Positions 45,832 through 58,191 are shown, counted from the stretch's first letter. The stretch is 64,000 nt of DNA from Scilla litardierei (GCA_030789695.1 CM061142.1:796007258-796071257); one strand, 5' to 3'. Translations and numbers: made by a program. Notes: a model not told the origin generated them from the sequence alone.

Positions 45832-46575
45832 TGTTGATTTATGCTTCAAACTTAGAATCTGGAAGGTTGACACGACCGTGCGTGTCTTAGCATGGCCGTG
45901 CATGTCAGAAGATTAATCAGCTGACTAATACAGAATCTGACACGACTGTGTTGATGTCTATGTTGACATCCGTGTTGACAGGCATCTCTCTGTTTTTAGT
46001 GACACAGCTGTGCTGACTGTCCGTGTTGTTGACACGGCCGGGTTGACTGTCCGTATTGATCAGCAGCTCTCTGTTTTCAGTCGCAATTCTGCGCACGACC
46101 GTGCTGATATATGACACGACTGTGTCGATGCCCAGAAACCCTAGAATGGCCAGATTTCAGCTTTTAATCTGAACCGTTGAATTCTATTGGGCTTTAATCG
46201 GATGGATATGATGAAAAACACCCACTTCTACCCTAAGGAGTATTTCTATCATATAAATACCAAGAGATACACACGCGACGGCTGCGCAAAGAACTCTATG
46301 CATACATGACGGAGAATTGTGAAGATTTCCTTGCGCCTTCATGAAGAAAGGTGACTACGAGCTTTGAGAGAGGAGTATTCATTGTTCTAGAGACTATGGT
46401 AAGATCTCTCCATTGGTTGTGTTCATGAGACATTGTAATTGCTAGATTGCTCGAGTTTATTTCGAGAAGGCATACATATTGTATTGGAGGAGAATAATAA
46501 TCTGTGTATTCTCTGAATTAACATCTCTTATCTAGTGGAAATCGTGACAATAGAAGACTGGACGTAAGGCTAGCA
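45832..46575 (+). repeat. 3' LTR of the second Copia element, truncated
   Basis: It starts TGTTGATTTATGCTTCAAAC as in the 5' LTR and follows it for about 740 bp. Homology is then lost about 190 bp before the expected end. Confidence 0.8.
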
Positions 46576-47430
46576 AAAATCTAATCCCAATGACCCAACA
46601 AAATTCCCAATTGACCTTGCAATAGAAAGTAGCAAACGAATCACAGCAACAAATAAATCAATCGCAGATACAAGAGAATTTACCCTGTTTCGGTTGTAAA
46701 CAACCTACATCTAGCAATCCAATCGGAGACGATTCCACTAGTAGAGAGATCCAAACAATTAGGGTTAGAAAACGCTCCCTCACGCGTGAGTAATAACTTG
46801 TCAACGGAACAAGCCATCACGAATCCACTCAGGAAGAAGAAATCAATGGAAGAAGAAGAGAAGGAAAAACCAAATCATTCTCTCAAGAACACAAACCCTA
46901 AAACTCTCTTCAATCTCCAATGTGGTAGCAAGAGGCTCTCCAAAACTTTCTCAATCTGAAAAGAGGCTTAACCTAATCTAAAACAATAGTTAGGTTTAAA
47001 TACAAACCCAAAACAATGGAGAAAAAACGCATCCAGCCGCTCCTTTCGCGCATGGGCCCGCGCCGACTCGTCCCGAGTCGGCTGTCAGCTCGGCCTGCTC
47101 GGTCGAGATGACATGCCCTAGGTGGAGTCGAGTCGACTCGGTCGAGTAGCCTAGCTACTTGGCCCCCGTGTCAGTATTCCTCTTCAAGCCGTATGCCCTC
47201 GGCCTGCTCGGGCAAACATCGCCTTCCAGCTGCTCGACCGAGTAGGAGTCACCCGAGTCAAAGGGAAAACTTTCCAAACTCTCTGCCTGCTCGGTTTGTC
47301 AGGGTCTTTAGTGGTTTAGTAAAACATGACAAAAATATTTACAAAAATATTTATGTGGTTTAGTAAAACATGCGTATGTTCATGTAACAAACGGTGAGAT
47401 TGTTTTACCATCTCTAGCTCTGATACAACT
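46576..47430 (-). mobile_element. LTR retrotransposon remnant, minus orientation
   Basis: On the minus strand the block reads like U3-R-U5 of an LTR: CTCGGGTGACTCC-rich sequence, a TATTTAAACC TATA-like word (about 46996), leader sequence and an end near GGGATTAGATTTTTG. A TGTATCAGAGC primer-like word (complement near 47417-47428) lies at the right edge. Repeated CTCGGTCGAG/GAGTCGACTCG words occur near 47060-47290. Terminal dinucleotides and target duplications could not be fixed. Confidence 0.4.
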
Positions 47431-47683
47431 TAATTGGCATGCACTCACAAATCTTAGTGGCCCCCACCTGAATTCACTGGGCCCCAGCGGGCTTAGATAA
47501 GTTCAATCATTGTTTGCTGGCCCCCACTCTGCAACTTTCTTTACTTTTCAGACTTTGACCACGAGCAGCAGCTTCGGTCATTGCCGCTACCAAGTTGAAC
47601 CTGCGGTCGGTCACAACCTTGGTCTATAAATTGATGAGCAGGCGAGCCTATCTTCTTACTTACAACATCTCAAATCTCTAGCA
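47431..47683 (+). promoter_or_regulatory. Peroxidase promoter with TATA box
   Basis: A TATA box, CTATAAATTG (TATAAA at 47625-47630), lies 53 bp before the ATG at 47684, giving a short leader of about 25 nt with CTTACTTACAACATCTC. A W-box-like TTTGACC lies near 47553. The upstream part has GGCCCCCA-type words. Only about 250 bp separate the ATG from transposon sequence. Confidence 0.7.
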
Positions 47684-49138
<1,455 letters not shown>

Positions 49139-49320
49139 TCGGAGTGTGATCGAGCTTGTTGATTGAGAGTGTTTTTGTTTATGTGGTGTGCGCGCAGTTA
49201 ACTCCAGTAATTTTATACTTGTGGCATCTGTCATTTGTAACAGTTTGAAGAAGACTCATGTTTGATTATGGTCACCACCAAGTCATTTCTTAGTGTAAGC
49301 GTGATATTTGTAATACAATT
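49139..49320 (+). other. Peroxidase 3' untranslated region
   Basis: T- and GT-rich sequence after the stop, with a TTTGTAATAC word near 49307 that may be close to the poly(A) site. The end was not determined. Confidence 0.5.
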
Positions 49321-50866
49321 GGTGAAGTTCCTAGGTGGAGGCTAAAGTGTGACTAGGACAAAGGTGTGCCCCTCACATCACCCCACTTCACATCATCGTC
49401 CACCTCACCCAAAAACTCACCCTAAACCACTTATTTACATGGAGTGCTGTTAGTTGCACCGCGTAACTTTATCAATTCACCGTAATTGTTAATTTTTCGA
49501 AATTACAAATTTAACCTTAATTAGATTTTAATTATTACTCTTAAAATTGTTGATTAATTACGAACTTAGCAATTTGTTCTTTTTATATCACCGCAAAATT
49601 TGCTTTCCCCCTCTATTTCTTTCCATGCTTCCAATTATGTTTATCGATTCTTTTAAAATGCAAACTAAGGATCAATTGAAAAGATAAGAACAAGAATGAA
49701 ACAGTAATCAGCAACTCGTTATGTTTAAAAGAACAAGACACCCATGTGATTCATTGACTGGTATGCGGAGTGGGCAATTACAAACTAAAAAGATCATAGA
49801 GAGGTGAAAAGAACAGTTTGGGTAAAACGACCAAGAAAGCAAAGCCATACGAGGTCACACAAGAAACCATATATACCATACACAAGTCGGTGTGAAAATG
49901 TACGAATTTGAACCCTCAACGGAAGTCCCCAGTAAACTACATTCGATCTCACGTCAGTTTTAACTTCTGGAAATTTGATAGTATCTTTATTCACTACTGT
50001 GTTCTTAGTCATTATTAATTAGATTGAATTCAAAACTATAAGATATCATGCACTTCTTTTATTCAAGTCCTACTGAATAAGGATGTATCTAACTATTTTT
50101 TTTTTTTCATAGTATTGATTAAAGACTATTTAACGGGAGATATAAAGGGTAAAAATGAAATATATTGTGGTGAATTAATAAATAACAAGATTTTGATGCG
50201 GTGAATTCATAAAGTTACGCAGTGCAATTAACCGCACTCATTTACATGATGCCATCTCCTAAATAAACCCACACACACACTCACTTATTTATATGTTTGT
50301 CACTGCCTCCAAAAAGCCAAAAAACACCCACTTATTTATGGGTTTGCCACCACAAGGTTTTTCGCATTTTAACCCTTGGACTTTGCACTTTTTACCCCTA
50401 AACGATACCGACAAGCACACCCACATTTCTCACTCCTTTTTGGTTGCTCGCGTGCACCACATCCACTTCATGGGGTTTTTTTTGCTCATTGCACTTGTGC
50501 ATGTGTTATTTCTAGTCTATGATGGTGAAGTTGTCCTAGGTGTATGCTAAAATATGACTAGGACAAAGGTGGGGCCCACCCCCACATCACCCCCCTCCAC
50601 CTCACCCAAAAACTCAATCCAAGCCATGTATTTACTTATTTGTCATCCTCTCAAAAAAAACCCACACAAACTCACTTATTTACATGTTTGCCATTCACCT
50701 CAAAAAACCAAAAAAAAAACACCCACTTATTTACATGTTTGCCACCCAAAGATTTTTTGCATTTTGACCCCCAGACTTTGCACTTTTTACCAACCGACGA
50801 TACCGACACGTACACCCACATTTCTCACTCATTTTTGGTTGCGCGCGTTCATTACATCCTCTTCGT
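49321..50866 (+). repeat. Direct duplication of about 343 bp; the first copy is interrupted by a MITE
   Basis: GGTGAAGTT, CTAGGTG and TGACTAGGACAAAGGTG begin both copies (49321 and 50524). Both continue with CACCTCACCCAAAAACTCA, CACCCACTTATTTA, GTTTGCCACC and CGATACCGACA to about 50470 and 50866. Removing 807 bp (MITE plus one target copy) from the first copy gives about 343 bp, the same as the second. No coding function. Confidence 0.8.
49442..50239. mobile_element. 798-bp Mutator-type MITE
   Basis: The left end GAGTGCTGTTAGTTGCACCG pairs with an inverted right end GAGTGCGGTTAATTGCACTG; the TIRs extend over at least 42 bp with about five mismatches (continuing CGTAACTTTAT and AATTCACCG). 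It is flanked by the exact 9-bp duplication ATTTACATG at 49433-49441 and 50240-50248. GAG termini plus 9-bp duplications indicate a non-autonomous MULE. The second copy of the surrounding direct repeat lacks it. Confidence 0.85.
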
Positions 50867-51234
50867 AAGGGCTTATGTGCGTTGCATTCATTTGTTTTAA
50901 TTATTGTAAGCATTGCAGGCCAGAAGAGCTTATTAATGAATATTGATACCTAACCTAAGCCAAAAAAAGTAACGTAAGAGGACAATGGTCGAATCTGGAA
51001 AGAAGAATAAAATGCATTTCGAAATAAGAATAAAAGGTATAAGCTTGTTCATTCTTCTTTATATATTAGACGGCATTTGGAAAGTAGAATAAAATGTACA
51101 AGCTCGTAGATTAGTTATATGTTATGTGTAAAATTAAGCATATGCATAATCGGTCTATGAAATTTCTTACACCTACACCGATCTTCAAAAATTTCACTTT
51201 CCACTTCTTTTTAACTTTGATCAACATGTCACTT
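50867..51234. other. Spacer with no recognised gene
   Basis: AT-rich sequence. The words AGAATAAAATG and GGAAAG(A/T)AGAATAAAATG recur near 51000 and 51080. It may be a decayed interior of the Copia element to the right. Confidence 0.35.
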
Positions 51235-52119
51235 TTATCTACAAATTATGTATGATCTTGGGTGGCCACGACTAATAGCCTTTCCAGTAGTAGGGACACA
51301 ATGTCGTGTTTCCTTGTTGGCAGATCTGTAATTCTGGCACTTGTTGCTGATCTTTCTCATCATTCTGCTGAAGTTCTTAGTCAACAGTACAATGTCATCA
51401 TCAATATCTGATTCATTCTCAGGTTTAGGTGTTTCACTGACTTCTGTCTTTAGAGCCACCCCTTTGGCCCTTTTGTTCTGCTTCAGATTCATTTCATAGG
51501 TCTGAAGTAATCCAATGAGTTCATCCAATCTCATAGTAGATTTGTTCCTCATTTCTTCAATGGCCGCAATCTTCACAGAGAACTTATCAGGTAGGGATCT
51601 CAGAGTCTTTTTAACCAACTTCTTTTGAGAGTACTTCTTACCCAATTGGAAGGCCTGATTAGTTATATCCCGCAATCTCCTATTGAACTCAGCTACAGTC
51701 TCATCAGCATTCATCCTGAGATTTTCAAGTTGAGATGCAAGCATTTGGAGTTTAGAGGCTCTTACCGTACTGGTTCCTTCATGAATATTCTGTAGTATAT
51801 CCCATGCTTTCTTTGCATACTCACATGTAGAGATTAACTTGAATTTCTCTTCATCTACAACTGTAAATATAGCATTCATTGCCTTTGAATTTCTCAAAGC
51901 TTCTCGATCTTCTTCGGGACTCCAATCTTTGGCAGGTATAAAGTTTTCTTTTCCTTCTTTGTCAACTTGGACTGGAGGAGTCCATCCTTCTATCGTGGCC
52001 ACCCAAGCTTTTTCATCGAGCAACTTAATGAATGCACGCATCCGAGACTTCCAGTAGGTGTAGTTCGTACAGGTGAGCAACGGAGGACGTGTCACGGATG
52101 CACCTTCTTTCATATTCAT
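51235..52119 (-). CDS. Copia gag protein, truncated before a recognisable zinc knuckle
   Basis: A 294-codon uninterrupted frame starts MNMKEGASVTRPPLL and has NYTYWKSRMRAFI (typical gag N terminus), the UBN2 core with KAMNAIF, YAKKAWDILQNIHEGTSTVRASKLQML and LPDKFSVKIAAIEEM. An acidic ESDIDDDIVLL stretch precedes the NFSRMMRK segment. The expected CCHC knuckle is not seen; the C terminus reads through unrelated residues. The primer site and part of the LTR lie directly upstream (52184-52299), so this is the 5' end of a minus-strand Copia element whose pol has been lost. Confidence 0.75.
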   Translation of the reverse strand: MNMKEGASVTRPPLLTCTNYTYWKSRMRAFIKLLDEKAWVATIEGWTPPVQVDKEGKENFIPAKDWSPEEDREALRNSKAMNAIFTVVDEEKFKLISTCEYAKKAWDILQNIHEGTSTVRASKLQMLASQLENLRMNADETVAEFNRRLRDITNQAFQLGKKYSQKKLVKKTLRSLPDKFSVKIAAIEEMRNKSTMRLDELIGLLQTYEMNLKQNKRAKGVALKTEVSETPKPENESDIDDDIVLLTKNFSRMMRKISNKCQNYRSANKETRHCVPTTGKAISRGHPRSYIICR

Positions 52120-52183
52120 GGTTTGCGTACTAAAAGCACATGATCACACCCACTTTGACAACACAAAGCAGCACGGATGACCT

Positions 52184-52299
52184 GCTCTGATACCAATTGA
52201 AATTCAGTACTTAAGCACAACCAATAAAACACAGAGATATATCTAAGAAACCAAGGTGATACAAGGACCTTGGTAATGCAGTTCGGTGTGCATACCTAC
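52184..52299 (-). repeat. Primer binding site and truncated 5' LTR of the minus-strand Copia element
   Basis: GCTCTGATACCA (52184-52195) is the complement of the initiator tRNA-Met primer site. The LTR starts two bases on, at TGAAATTCAG (52198), and is cut at 52299 by a CACTA terminus. Confidence 0.8.
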
Positions 52300-52534
52300 C
52301 ACTACTACAAAACAACGCTTGCATAGCGCTTTTTTTATACTTGGATAGCGCTTTTAAGATAAAGACAGCAACTTTGAGAAAAAAATGGCCAATGGAAGCT
52401 TATCTTCATGACGATGCTCTCTGTTTTTTTTTTCTTTTGCAATGATTGAACACTCGCGTTGGAGTGGAATAGTAGTAGCAGTTTTTTTGATCCGAAGGAG
52501 GCAGCGAAGGACATGTTATTGACAATCAAAAATT
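52300..52534 (+). mobile_element. CACTA (En/Spm-type) transposon terminus
   Basis: CACTACTACAAAACAACGCT at 52300 is the CACTA-family terminal sequence. It is followed by subterminal GCTTGCATAGCGCTTTTTT and a second TAGCGCTTTT, repeated motifs typical of such ends. The preceding trinucleotide is TAC. No inverted partner (TTGTAGTAGTG) was found to the right in this window, so the element is truncated or extends with a decayed end. Confidence 0.65.
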
Positions 52535-52775
52535 ACAAGAGAAGAATAAAAATCTAGACACATCAATTATATGATAAGAATCTCTTCTACAACTACGTAT
52601 ATACTTTGCCAGAGCGTCCGTCACCATATTCTCTTTGCATGGTATATCCGTGAGTGAGACTTTCCATTGACCATGTAAGAGCCTTTTGATTGCCTGGATG
52701 TAGTCAAAGAATAAGTTATTGAGTTTGTGCGACTCAACCAACTGAAGGCCTGCTTGTGCATCTGTCTTTAGGATA
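52535..52775 (-). pseudogene. RNase H-like fragment of LINE or host type
   Basis: The minus-strand translation has FILKTDAQAGLQLVESHKL, then a VSLTDIPCKENMVTDALAK segment. This matches the C-terminal RVT_3-type RNase H found in plant LINE-derived reverse transcriptase proteins (the DIPREGNxxADxLAK motif). The N-terminal acidic residues and the reverse transcriptase are absent. Confidence 0.55.
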
Positions 52776-52857
52776 AATTTTTCGGAACCCTAGGTTCCAA
52801 GCAAGCTGTAGATGAATTGGTGTGTTCATCTTATTTTCACTGAAATGACCATCGTTT

Positions 52858-54278
52858 TCACCTAACAGTACCGAACTGACGAGAAGCGTATGCGACCACG
52901 TGGCCATGCTGATGCAGAACGCATCCAAGGCCCTTCCCCGATGCATCACAATATACCTCGAAGCCTCTGCTCCGATCTGGTACCGCCAAAACTGGTGCTG
53001 AAGTCAACCTCGCCTTCAAGATACTGAAAGCCTCCTCACAAGCTTCTGACCAATGAAACTCCACATCCATCCTCGTCAGCTTCATCATCGGCTCTGCATT
53101 CCTCGAGAACTCGAACTTAAGATGGCCTGGAATCCTGAATACCACCTTCTTACCGTGGCATTCTATCGAGACCTTCCAGCCAATCGATGCCAAGAACGAC
53201 ATCGAAATGCGGCAGATCATGGACAATGAAATCTGCAAAAAGTTCGTGTTTACTGACCACCAATGGGATCTATCGACAACCCAGGTTCACTGTCACCACT
53301 CCGTTCCCTGTGGTGATATCCCAACACTTTGGAAGTGTATGGGTGGGAATAGAGTGCCTTGGTACAAACCTCTGAGATATGATGCACATGGATGCATCGG
53401 AGTCGAACAAGGCCAAGGCCGGGTGAGAGGACACTAGAATGACGCCTAAGATATAAGGAACTAAGGTCAAACAAAACTACTCTAACTAACAAGGAAAACA
53501 AACAATGCTAAATAATAAGGTCTAAACTATGAAATAAAAGACTAGATCTGAAGAAATACCTGCAATAACTCCATCCAAGTCTTCAGCCTTGCCGGCTGTC
53601 ATGGTGTACGCCGGCCTCCGGAGTTGCACTGCCTGTCGAAACATATGCTCCTGTGGGACCAAGGGTGGTCCACGGACAGTAGCTCCTCTCTGAACTGGGG
53701 CAGGCGCTCTACTCTGCACTGGAACTGGCGCTCTGCCCTCCACATGGCGATACCTCGGGCAATCTCTAGTGCCGTGTGTGGAAGCTCCACATGCCAGACA
53801 CAAACCCAGCTTCTTCCTGCAATAACTCGAATGATGCCCCGGCTTTCCACAGAAATGACATTGATCCCTAGCCTGGCTCTGTGCAGGTGCTCCTGGCCTC
53901 TTGAAAGACACCGGCTGAACGGGTCCCACTGCAGGCCTAGCTGCTGGCCTGAACTGCTCTGCTGGTCGGTTCCCTCGCAGTGGCGGTGGTGGTGTAGCCG
54001 GAGGAGCTTGGGCAGCACGAGCAATCTGATGTGCCTGTTCAACCAACCGATACTGAACATCCAACATCTCTCTCTTAACATCCAGTAATTGGCAAAACTC
54101 GTCACCTCGGCCATCCATGATCCCGTCAGCTGAAGGTCCAACTCGGGTTTTGCATCCTCCCACCATCCGATTGACAGGAAAACCCAACTTAGACTCGTAC
54201 TGGATATTAAATGAATGCGATACTCTTATTGTTCCGAACTTTTGTAGAAAAGGACCTGTATGGGCCACCACTAAAACC
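52858..54278 (-). pseudogene. Internally deleted Gypsy gag-pol remnant
   Basis: On the minus strand, gag C-terminal sequence (from about 54170) includes two CCHC knuckles, CHFCGKPGHHSSYC and CLACGASTHGTRDC, in a Pro/Arg-rich context. Protease-like ALFDSDASMCIIS follows (the family has DSGA/S). DVVLGIDWL then jumps, after about 50 residues, to RNase H (FHWSEACEEAF, then FEVYCDASGKGLGCVL and VVAYASRQF). Reverse transcriptase palm motifs and integrase are missing, and the N-terminal gag domain is also lost. The order (protease before RNase H) and sequence fit Ty3/Gypsy chromovirus-type elements. Confidence 0.8.
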
Positions 54279-56700
54279 TGTCACGCCCTGCTTCCCAAAA
54301 CTACGGAGGCGAAGCGTGATTAATGCCCGCTTAGGCCAGAGCTGTGAGGCTCGGACCCAATAAGCGTCTGTGTGGTACTCCAAGACGAAGGAACAGGTCC
54401 CTGCAGAAAAGTACGGAACAACAAAAGTACCAAAAGAAAATGCATTTATTTTATTCCAACAGATATCCAGAAAGAGTACGAAAGTCTAAAACACACCCTG
54501 CACGGCTACAACAGCTGAAAACAAAACTACTGGTGCAAGCACCCAACCTAGACAGGAAAAGTAAACGGTGCTACGCACCCAACCTAGTAAGCATGAGAAC
54601 TTTGAAACAACGACAGTGAGGAACCTCTAGCTCTGGTCCTCCTCAGGCACGTACTTTGGGTTGACGTCCTCGGGCTCCACGTACTCTGATAAGTCTGCCA
54701 CGTCCACGAACTCTGGCTCGACACCTGACGTACAACACCCAAGAGAAAAGGAACTGTACCTCAGGTAAAGTCTACAATGGAGGGTTAGACTCTACTGCAA
54801 GTGTACTGTAATTTAAAGCAACGATTTACTGGTTGATTAACATGCTGGGGTTATAACATAGCAGTTAAAGAAAGTAAAACTGTGCAGGAAAAGTAAACAC
54901 GGCAAACAGTAGCCGTAGCGTGTGCTACTGACTATGGGACTAACCTAAACGGGACAAGACAAGACAAGACAAAACAAGACACGTGTGACTCGAAGGGTTC
55001 ATGCCTTGCGGTTCGAGGGGTACCAAACCCTCTCCCCGTGCGCACGCTCAACCCTACCACACCCAAGTGCACCAGACAAGTCCGTACAAGGGATCACTCA
55101 CTCTGGTAAGTGAGTGCCCTATTGCCCGCAGGCTGTGTATCCGTACAAGAGATCACTCACTCTGGTAAGTGAGTGCCCTATTGCCTGCTGGCTGTGTATC
55201 TGTACAAGGGATCACTCACTCTGGTAAGTGAGTGCCCTATTACCCGCATGATGTGTAACATGACACGACATGAAAAGTGAAAGGGATAGTTCTTTTTAGG
55301 GGGTCCACACGCACGCACACACAGGAAAACCCTAAGGTATCAAATGTTGTTGTTGTGCTTAGACTTCGTCGTCAAGTCTAAGCTGTCAAGGGGGTCCCGG
55401 ACGCTATCATTTCACGTCTGGTTCTCTTTGTTTACGTTTTAACAGTTCTAAGAGTCTATGGCCTAAACACGGCCGAAAGTACAAGTGTATACACTTGCCT
55501 GCGGTGGCGAGTGCATCGTCTGTTCGGAGCATCCTGTCAAAACACCGCATCGGCGTTGGTCCGTCTGAAACAGGATAACGGCGATGTCAGATCGCGCTTT
55601 TCGTCAGTCCTATTACGGTTTGTCTCTAAATTTGGCGGGACTACTCTAACAGTCAAAAGTCATGTCTTTGATGATTTTGTTCAGTCTAGATCGACGTCTA
55701 CCCTATGTGCACAGAAGTTCAGTTCGTTCGTCGATTTCCTACGGTGGACAACGTTTTAAAGATGCAGAAAATAACTTTAGTTAAATTAAGTTGTTGATTT
55801 TATTTAGGGTTTGATGAGCTACGGTGTGTGTTTTACTACATGTTAGGGGAACCAACCTCTCTGGCGTTTGACATAGAATAGAAGTAGAGTCTGAACGGTG
55901 GAAGCTCCTCGTCGTCTACGGCGTCTCGGCTACAGTTGACGTAGTAAGATACATTCTGGCAGCGAACGAAAGGTGAGGGGAGCGAGCAAGGCGCTGGACA
56001 GCAAGCAGGAGTAGATCTGCAAGCAAGGGGGCGTCGTGAAAGGCGCCCAACGACGGAAAGAGCGGACAGTGATCGGGGAGCAAAACAGCAAGTGAGGGGC
56101 TGCCGTCTCGCGAAGAGAACAACGGGGCTGCAGTTGATCGACGAGGCTTTGGGGGACGACCGGTACGGCATCGCGACGGTCGGGAACGGCGCTGTTCCGA
56201 CGTCCTGGGTGCTCGTGTTGCTTGCAGGGGTGAGGGATGACGCCGATGCAACGAGCGGGAGGAAGAAGAGGCCGCTGCTGCGTGCGAATGAAGAGAGGGA
56301 GGTAGCTCGCGGCCTGGGCTGTCGATGGGGCTGGGCGGCGCTAGGGAGGTGGCGTGCGTAGGGAGATGAAGAAGGAGATCCCGTCTGCAGTGTGATGAGA
56401 TCTTGGAGAGAAGAAAGGGGCCACGGGCGAGTGGTGCTTGGCATGTGGAAGCAAAAAAGGACAGGGGCAGCGCCCTGTGTGGGGGCGGGGGAGTCGACGC
56501 GAAGGAGGGAGGTAGTCGGCGTGCGTGAGCGAGGGGGGCTGCGGCTTGCGAGGTCTGGGCGTTGTTGTGTCGGTTGCATGGAGATGAGGAATTTGGATGG
56601 GGGCGGCTGCTAGCTGTAGGCTGAAGAAAAAATAACCAAGGGTTTATAATATATAAAAGTAGGTTGTTGTACTAGGTCTTATAATATTTATGACTATAAT
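54279..56700 (-). repeat. 5' LTR and leader of the Gypsy remnant (outer end not fixed)
   Basis: The LTR begins TGTCACGCCCTGC on the plus strand, the complement of an LTR ending GGGCGTGACA, and is followed on the minus strand by GTGGTGGCCCATACAGG. A TATA-rich promoter (TTTATATATTATAAACC, complement of about 56644-56660) lies to the right, so transcription would run leftwards through a CG-rich stretch (55840-56640). The 247-codon minus-strand frame there (56579-55836) is Ser/Pro/Arg-rich with no family motif and is best regarded as leader sequence. The right boundary of the LTR was not located. Confidence 0.55.
55083..55258 (+). repeat. Three 59-bp tandem repeats
   Basis: Each copy has GTACAAGGGATCACTCACTC, then TGGTAAGTGAGTGCCCTATT and a GTGTATC end. 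Within each unit CACTCACT faces AGTGAGTG, forming a hairpin. It lies inside the Gypsy LTR. Confidence 0.8.
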
Positions 56701-56907
56701 ATGATGCTAGATATTTCCCATTATCTGGAAACTTCAGAAACCACACTTCTTGACATTATGTTTCTCAAGCAAAAAACATACATGAACAGTTCTGGGAGCC
56801 TGTCATTTATACATACATGGAAAAAATCACACAAGAACATAGACGAACAGAATCTGATATTTGATTCATATTTGCTTCAGCCTACATTCATGTTTGCATC
56901 GATTGTG

Positions 56908-57110
56908 CTACAGCTCGCTCCAGATGCCTTGCTTCGACCAGCATTCATGTATTTCCCTTGATGCAGATTTCCCCATAATCTTCAGCACTGCTGCACTCCT
57001 CTTCACACTGCTGCACTCCTCTTCACACCCTGCGATAATCTTCAGCAGTTCTGACTGAAGCAAAGGACAATTCTCTTTGAGGTACTCAAACCCAGTTGAC
57101 CTTATCACAG
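56908..57110 (-). pseudogene. Orphan last exon of a BTB/POZ-MATH (BPM) protein gene
   Basis: After a splice acceptor GTATTTGCAG (57120-57111), the minus-strand frame reads AVIRSTGFEYLKENCP, then LLQSELLKIIAGCEEE and a basic tail, ending at a stop at 56908-56910. The GFEYL-SCP-LL-ELL pattern is the C-terminal end of plant BPM proteins, which are CUL3 ubiquitin-ligase adaptors. No MATH or BTB exons are found to the right before the FRS gene at 58192, so this looks like a displaced gene fragment. A short 20-bp duplication (CTGCTGCACTCCTCTTCACA) lies within it near 56989-57028. Confidence 0.55.
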
Positions 57111-58191
57111 CTGCAAATACAAATAGCCAGCTCGAGAACATTAACAACTAATATATTTCTAGCAATTTGGTTGAAAATTCAAAAAACTGAAATTTCAAAG
57201 AACAGAAGATGGTTTGAAATGTGCCTATTTGAATCATACATTGACTAACGCTGAATTTAGCAAGGAATTAGATACTGAAGCTTTCCGCTGAAGATAAAAG
57301 TTAATATAAATGCTATATAACCCGTGTAGAAGAGATCATTATTGGTTTTTTGTAGCATACATGTGATCTTACCAAATCCGAAGGATGTGTCACATACCGT
57401 AATTTAACAAGTAGATATTTTTCAGATCACATCAACAGCTACAAATTTGAAGCAAACAATAATACACTGATTTTGGAGAAAAAGACGTGCATGTCCACAA
57501 TAAGAACACCTTTGGTGTGAAGTAATTTTGAGACATAGAGTTAAACAGTTCCAGCATTATTTGAGTCCTTCGACTAATCCAAATCGAGAAAATGGCCTTA
57601 AAACAACGAGGTCTAGAAGAAAGCAAGAACCAAGAAACAATGTAGCTCTGGTACTTATCAGTAATTTTCATATGCAATGATATTTCAGATTCTAGGAAAA
57701 GAAATAGATTCGATATAAACCAAGAAACGATGAACAAAAAAAACCGTAGTAGCATCAACAACACAACAACAAAAACATGCGCACACGATATAAAAATATT
57801 ACAGTTTGAGACTGTAAATATGTATAAAGAGACCAAATTAACCCAATTATTCCTAAGGTTTAAAAATTCCAATTGAAACACCAATTAACCCTATGGTTTA
57901 AAAAAACAAGGTACACTACATCTTAATGCATAAAAATCAACAATTACTATTAAGGATCACAATTTAAAAATTCCAACTCCGGCCATATTAAGTTGTAGAA
58001 AATCTTGAGACATTGAAATTCTTCCTTTCCCCGGTCCTTTATCTTGCTTTGGATATATAATGTTGATTAGAATCTTCCCCTACAAAAAAGAGTTCAAACA
58101 TGAGGAATGTACAAAAAATGTAAGAATTATTAAAAAAATGAAATATAAACTTTAGAAAGTTACTAGCAATCGATTTCAATGACATTCATGT
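57111..58191. other. AT-rich spacer between the BPM exon and FRS gene
   Basis: No exon was recognised. A 150-codon minus-strand frame (57884-57432) is rich in Phe, Leu and Ile from AT-rich sequence and has no family motif. Part of this is probably the FRS 3' untranslated region. Confidence 0.45.

Larger units (their letters stand above)
31570..46575 (+). mobile_element. Second Copia retrotransposon, interrupted by a nested solo LTR
   Basis: The 5' LTR is 31570-32454 (TGTTGATTTATGC to CCAACA). The 3' LTR starts at 45832 with the same sequence and is cut at about 46575, after GGACGTAAGGC. The primer site TGGTATCAAAGC (32457-32468) is two bases from the LTR. Coding regions run 32497-35608 and resume at 44865-45693; between them a 9,251-bp insertion is flanked by ATTAG and ATCAG. 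Without the insert the element is about 5.75 kb, normal for Copia. Multiple stops mark it as dead. Confidence 0.85.

Noticed and set aside
46660..47430. A second full retrotransposon between the Copia 3' LTR and the peroxidase gene
   Set aside because: Only LTR-like sequence and one primer-like word are seen; without paired LTRs or coding sequence it is listed as a remnant only.
55836..56579. 247-codon minus-strand frame rich in Ser, Pro and Arg
   Set aside because: It lies just downstream of a minus-strand TATA in the Gypsy LTR leader, in CG-rich sequence where stops are rare; no recognised domain.
57432..57884. 150-codon Phe/Leu-rich minus-strand frame
   Set aside because: AT-rich sequence gives spurious hydrophobic frames; no homology recognised and it lies in the FRS 3' flank.
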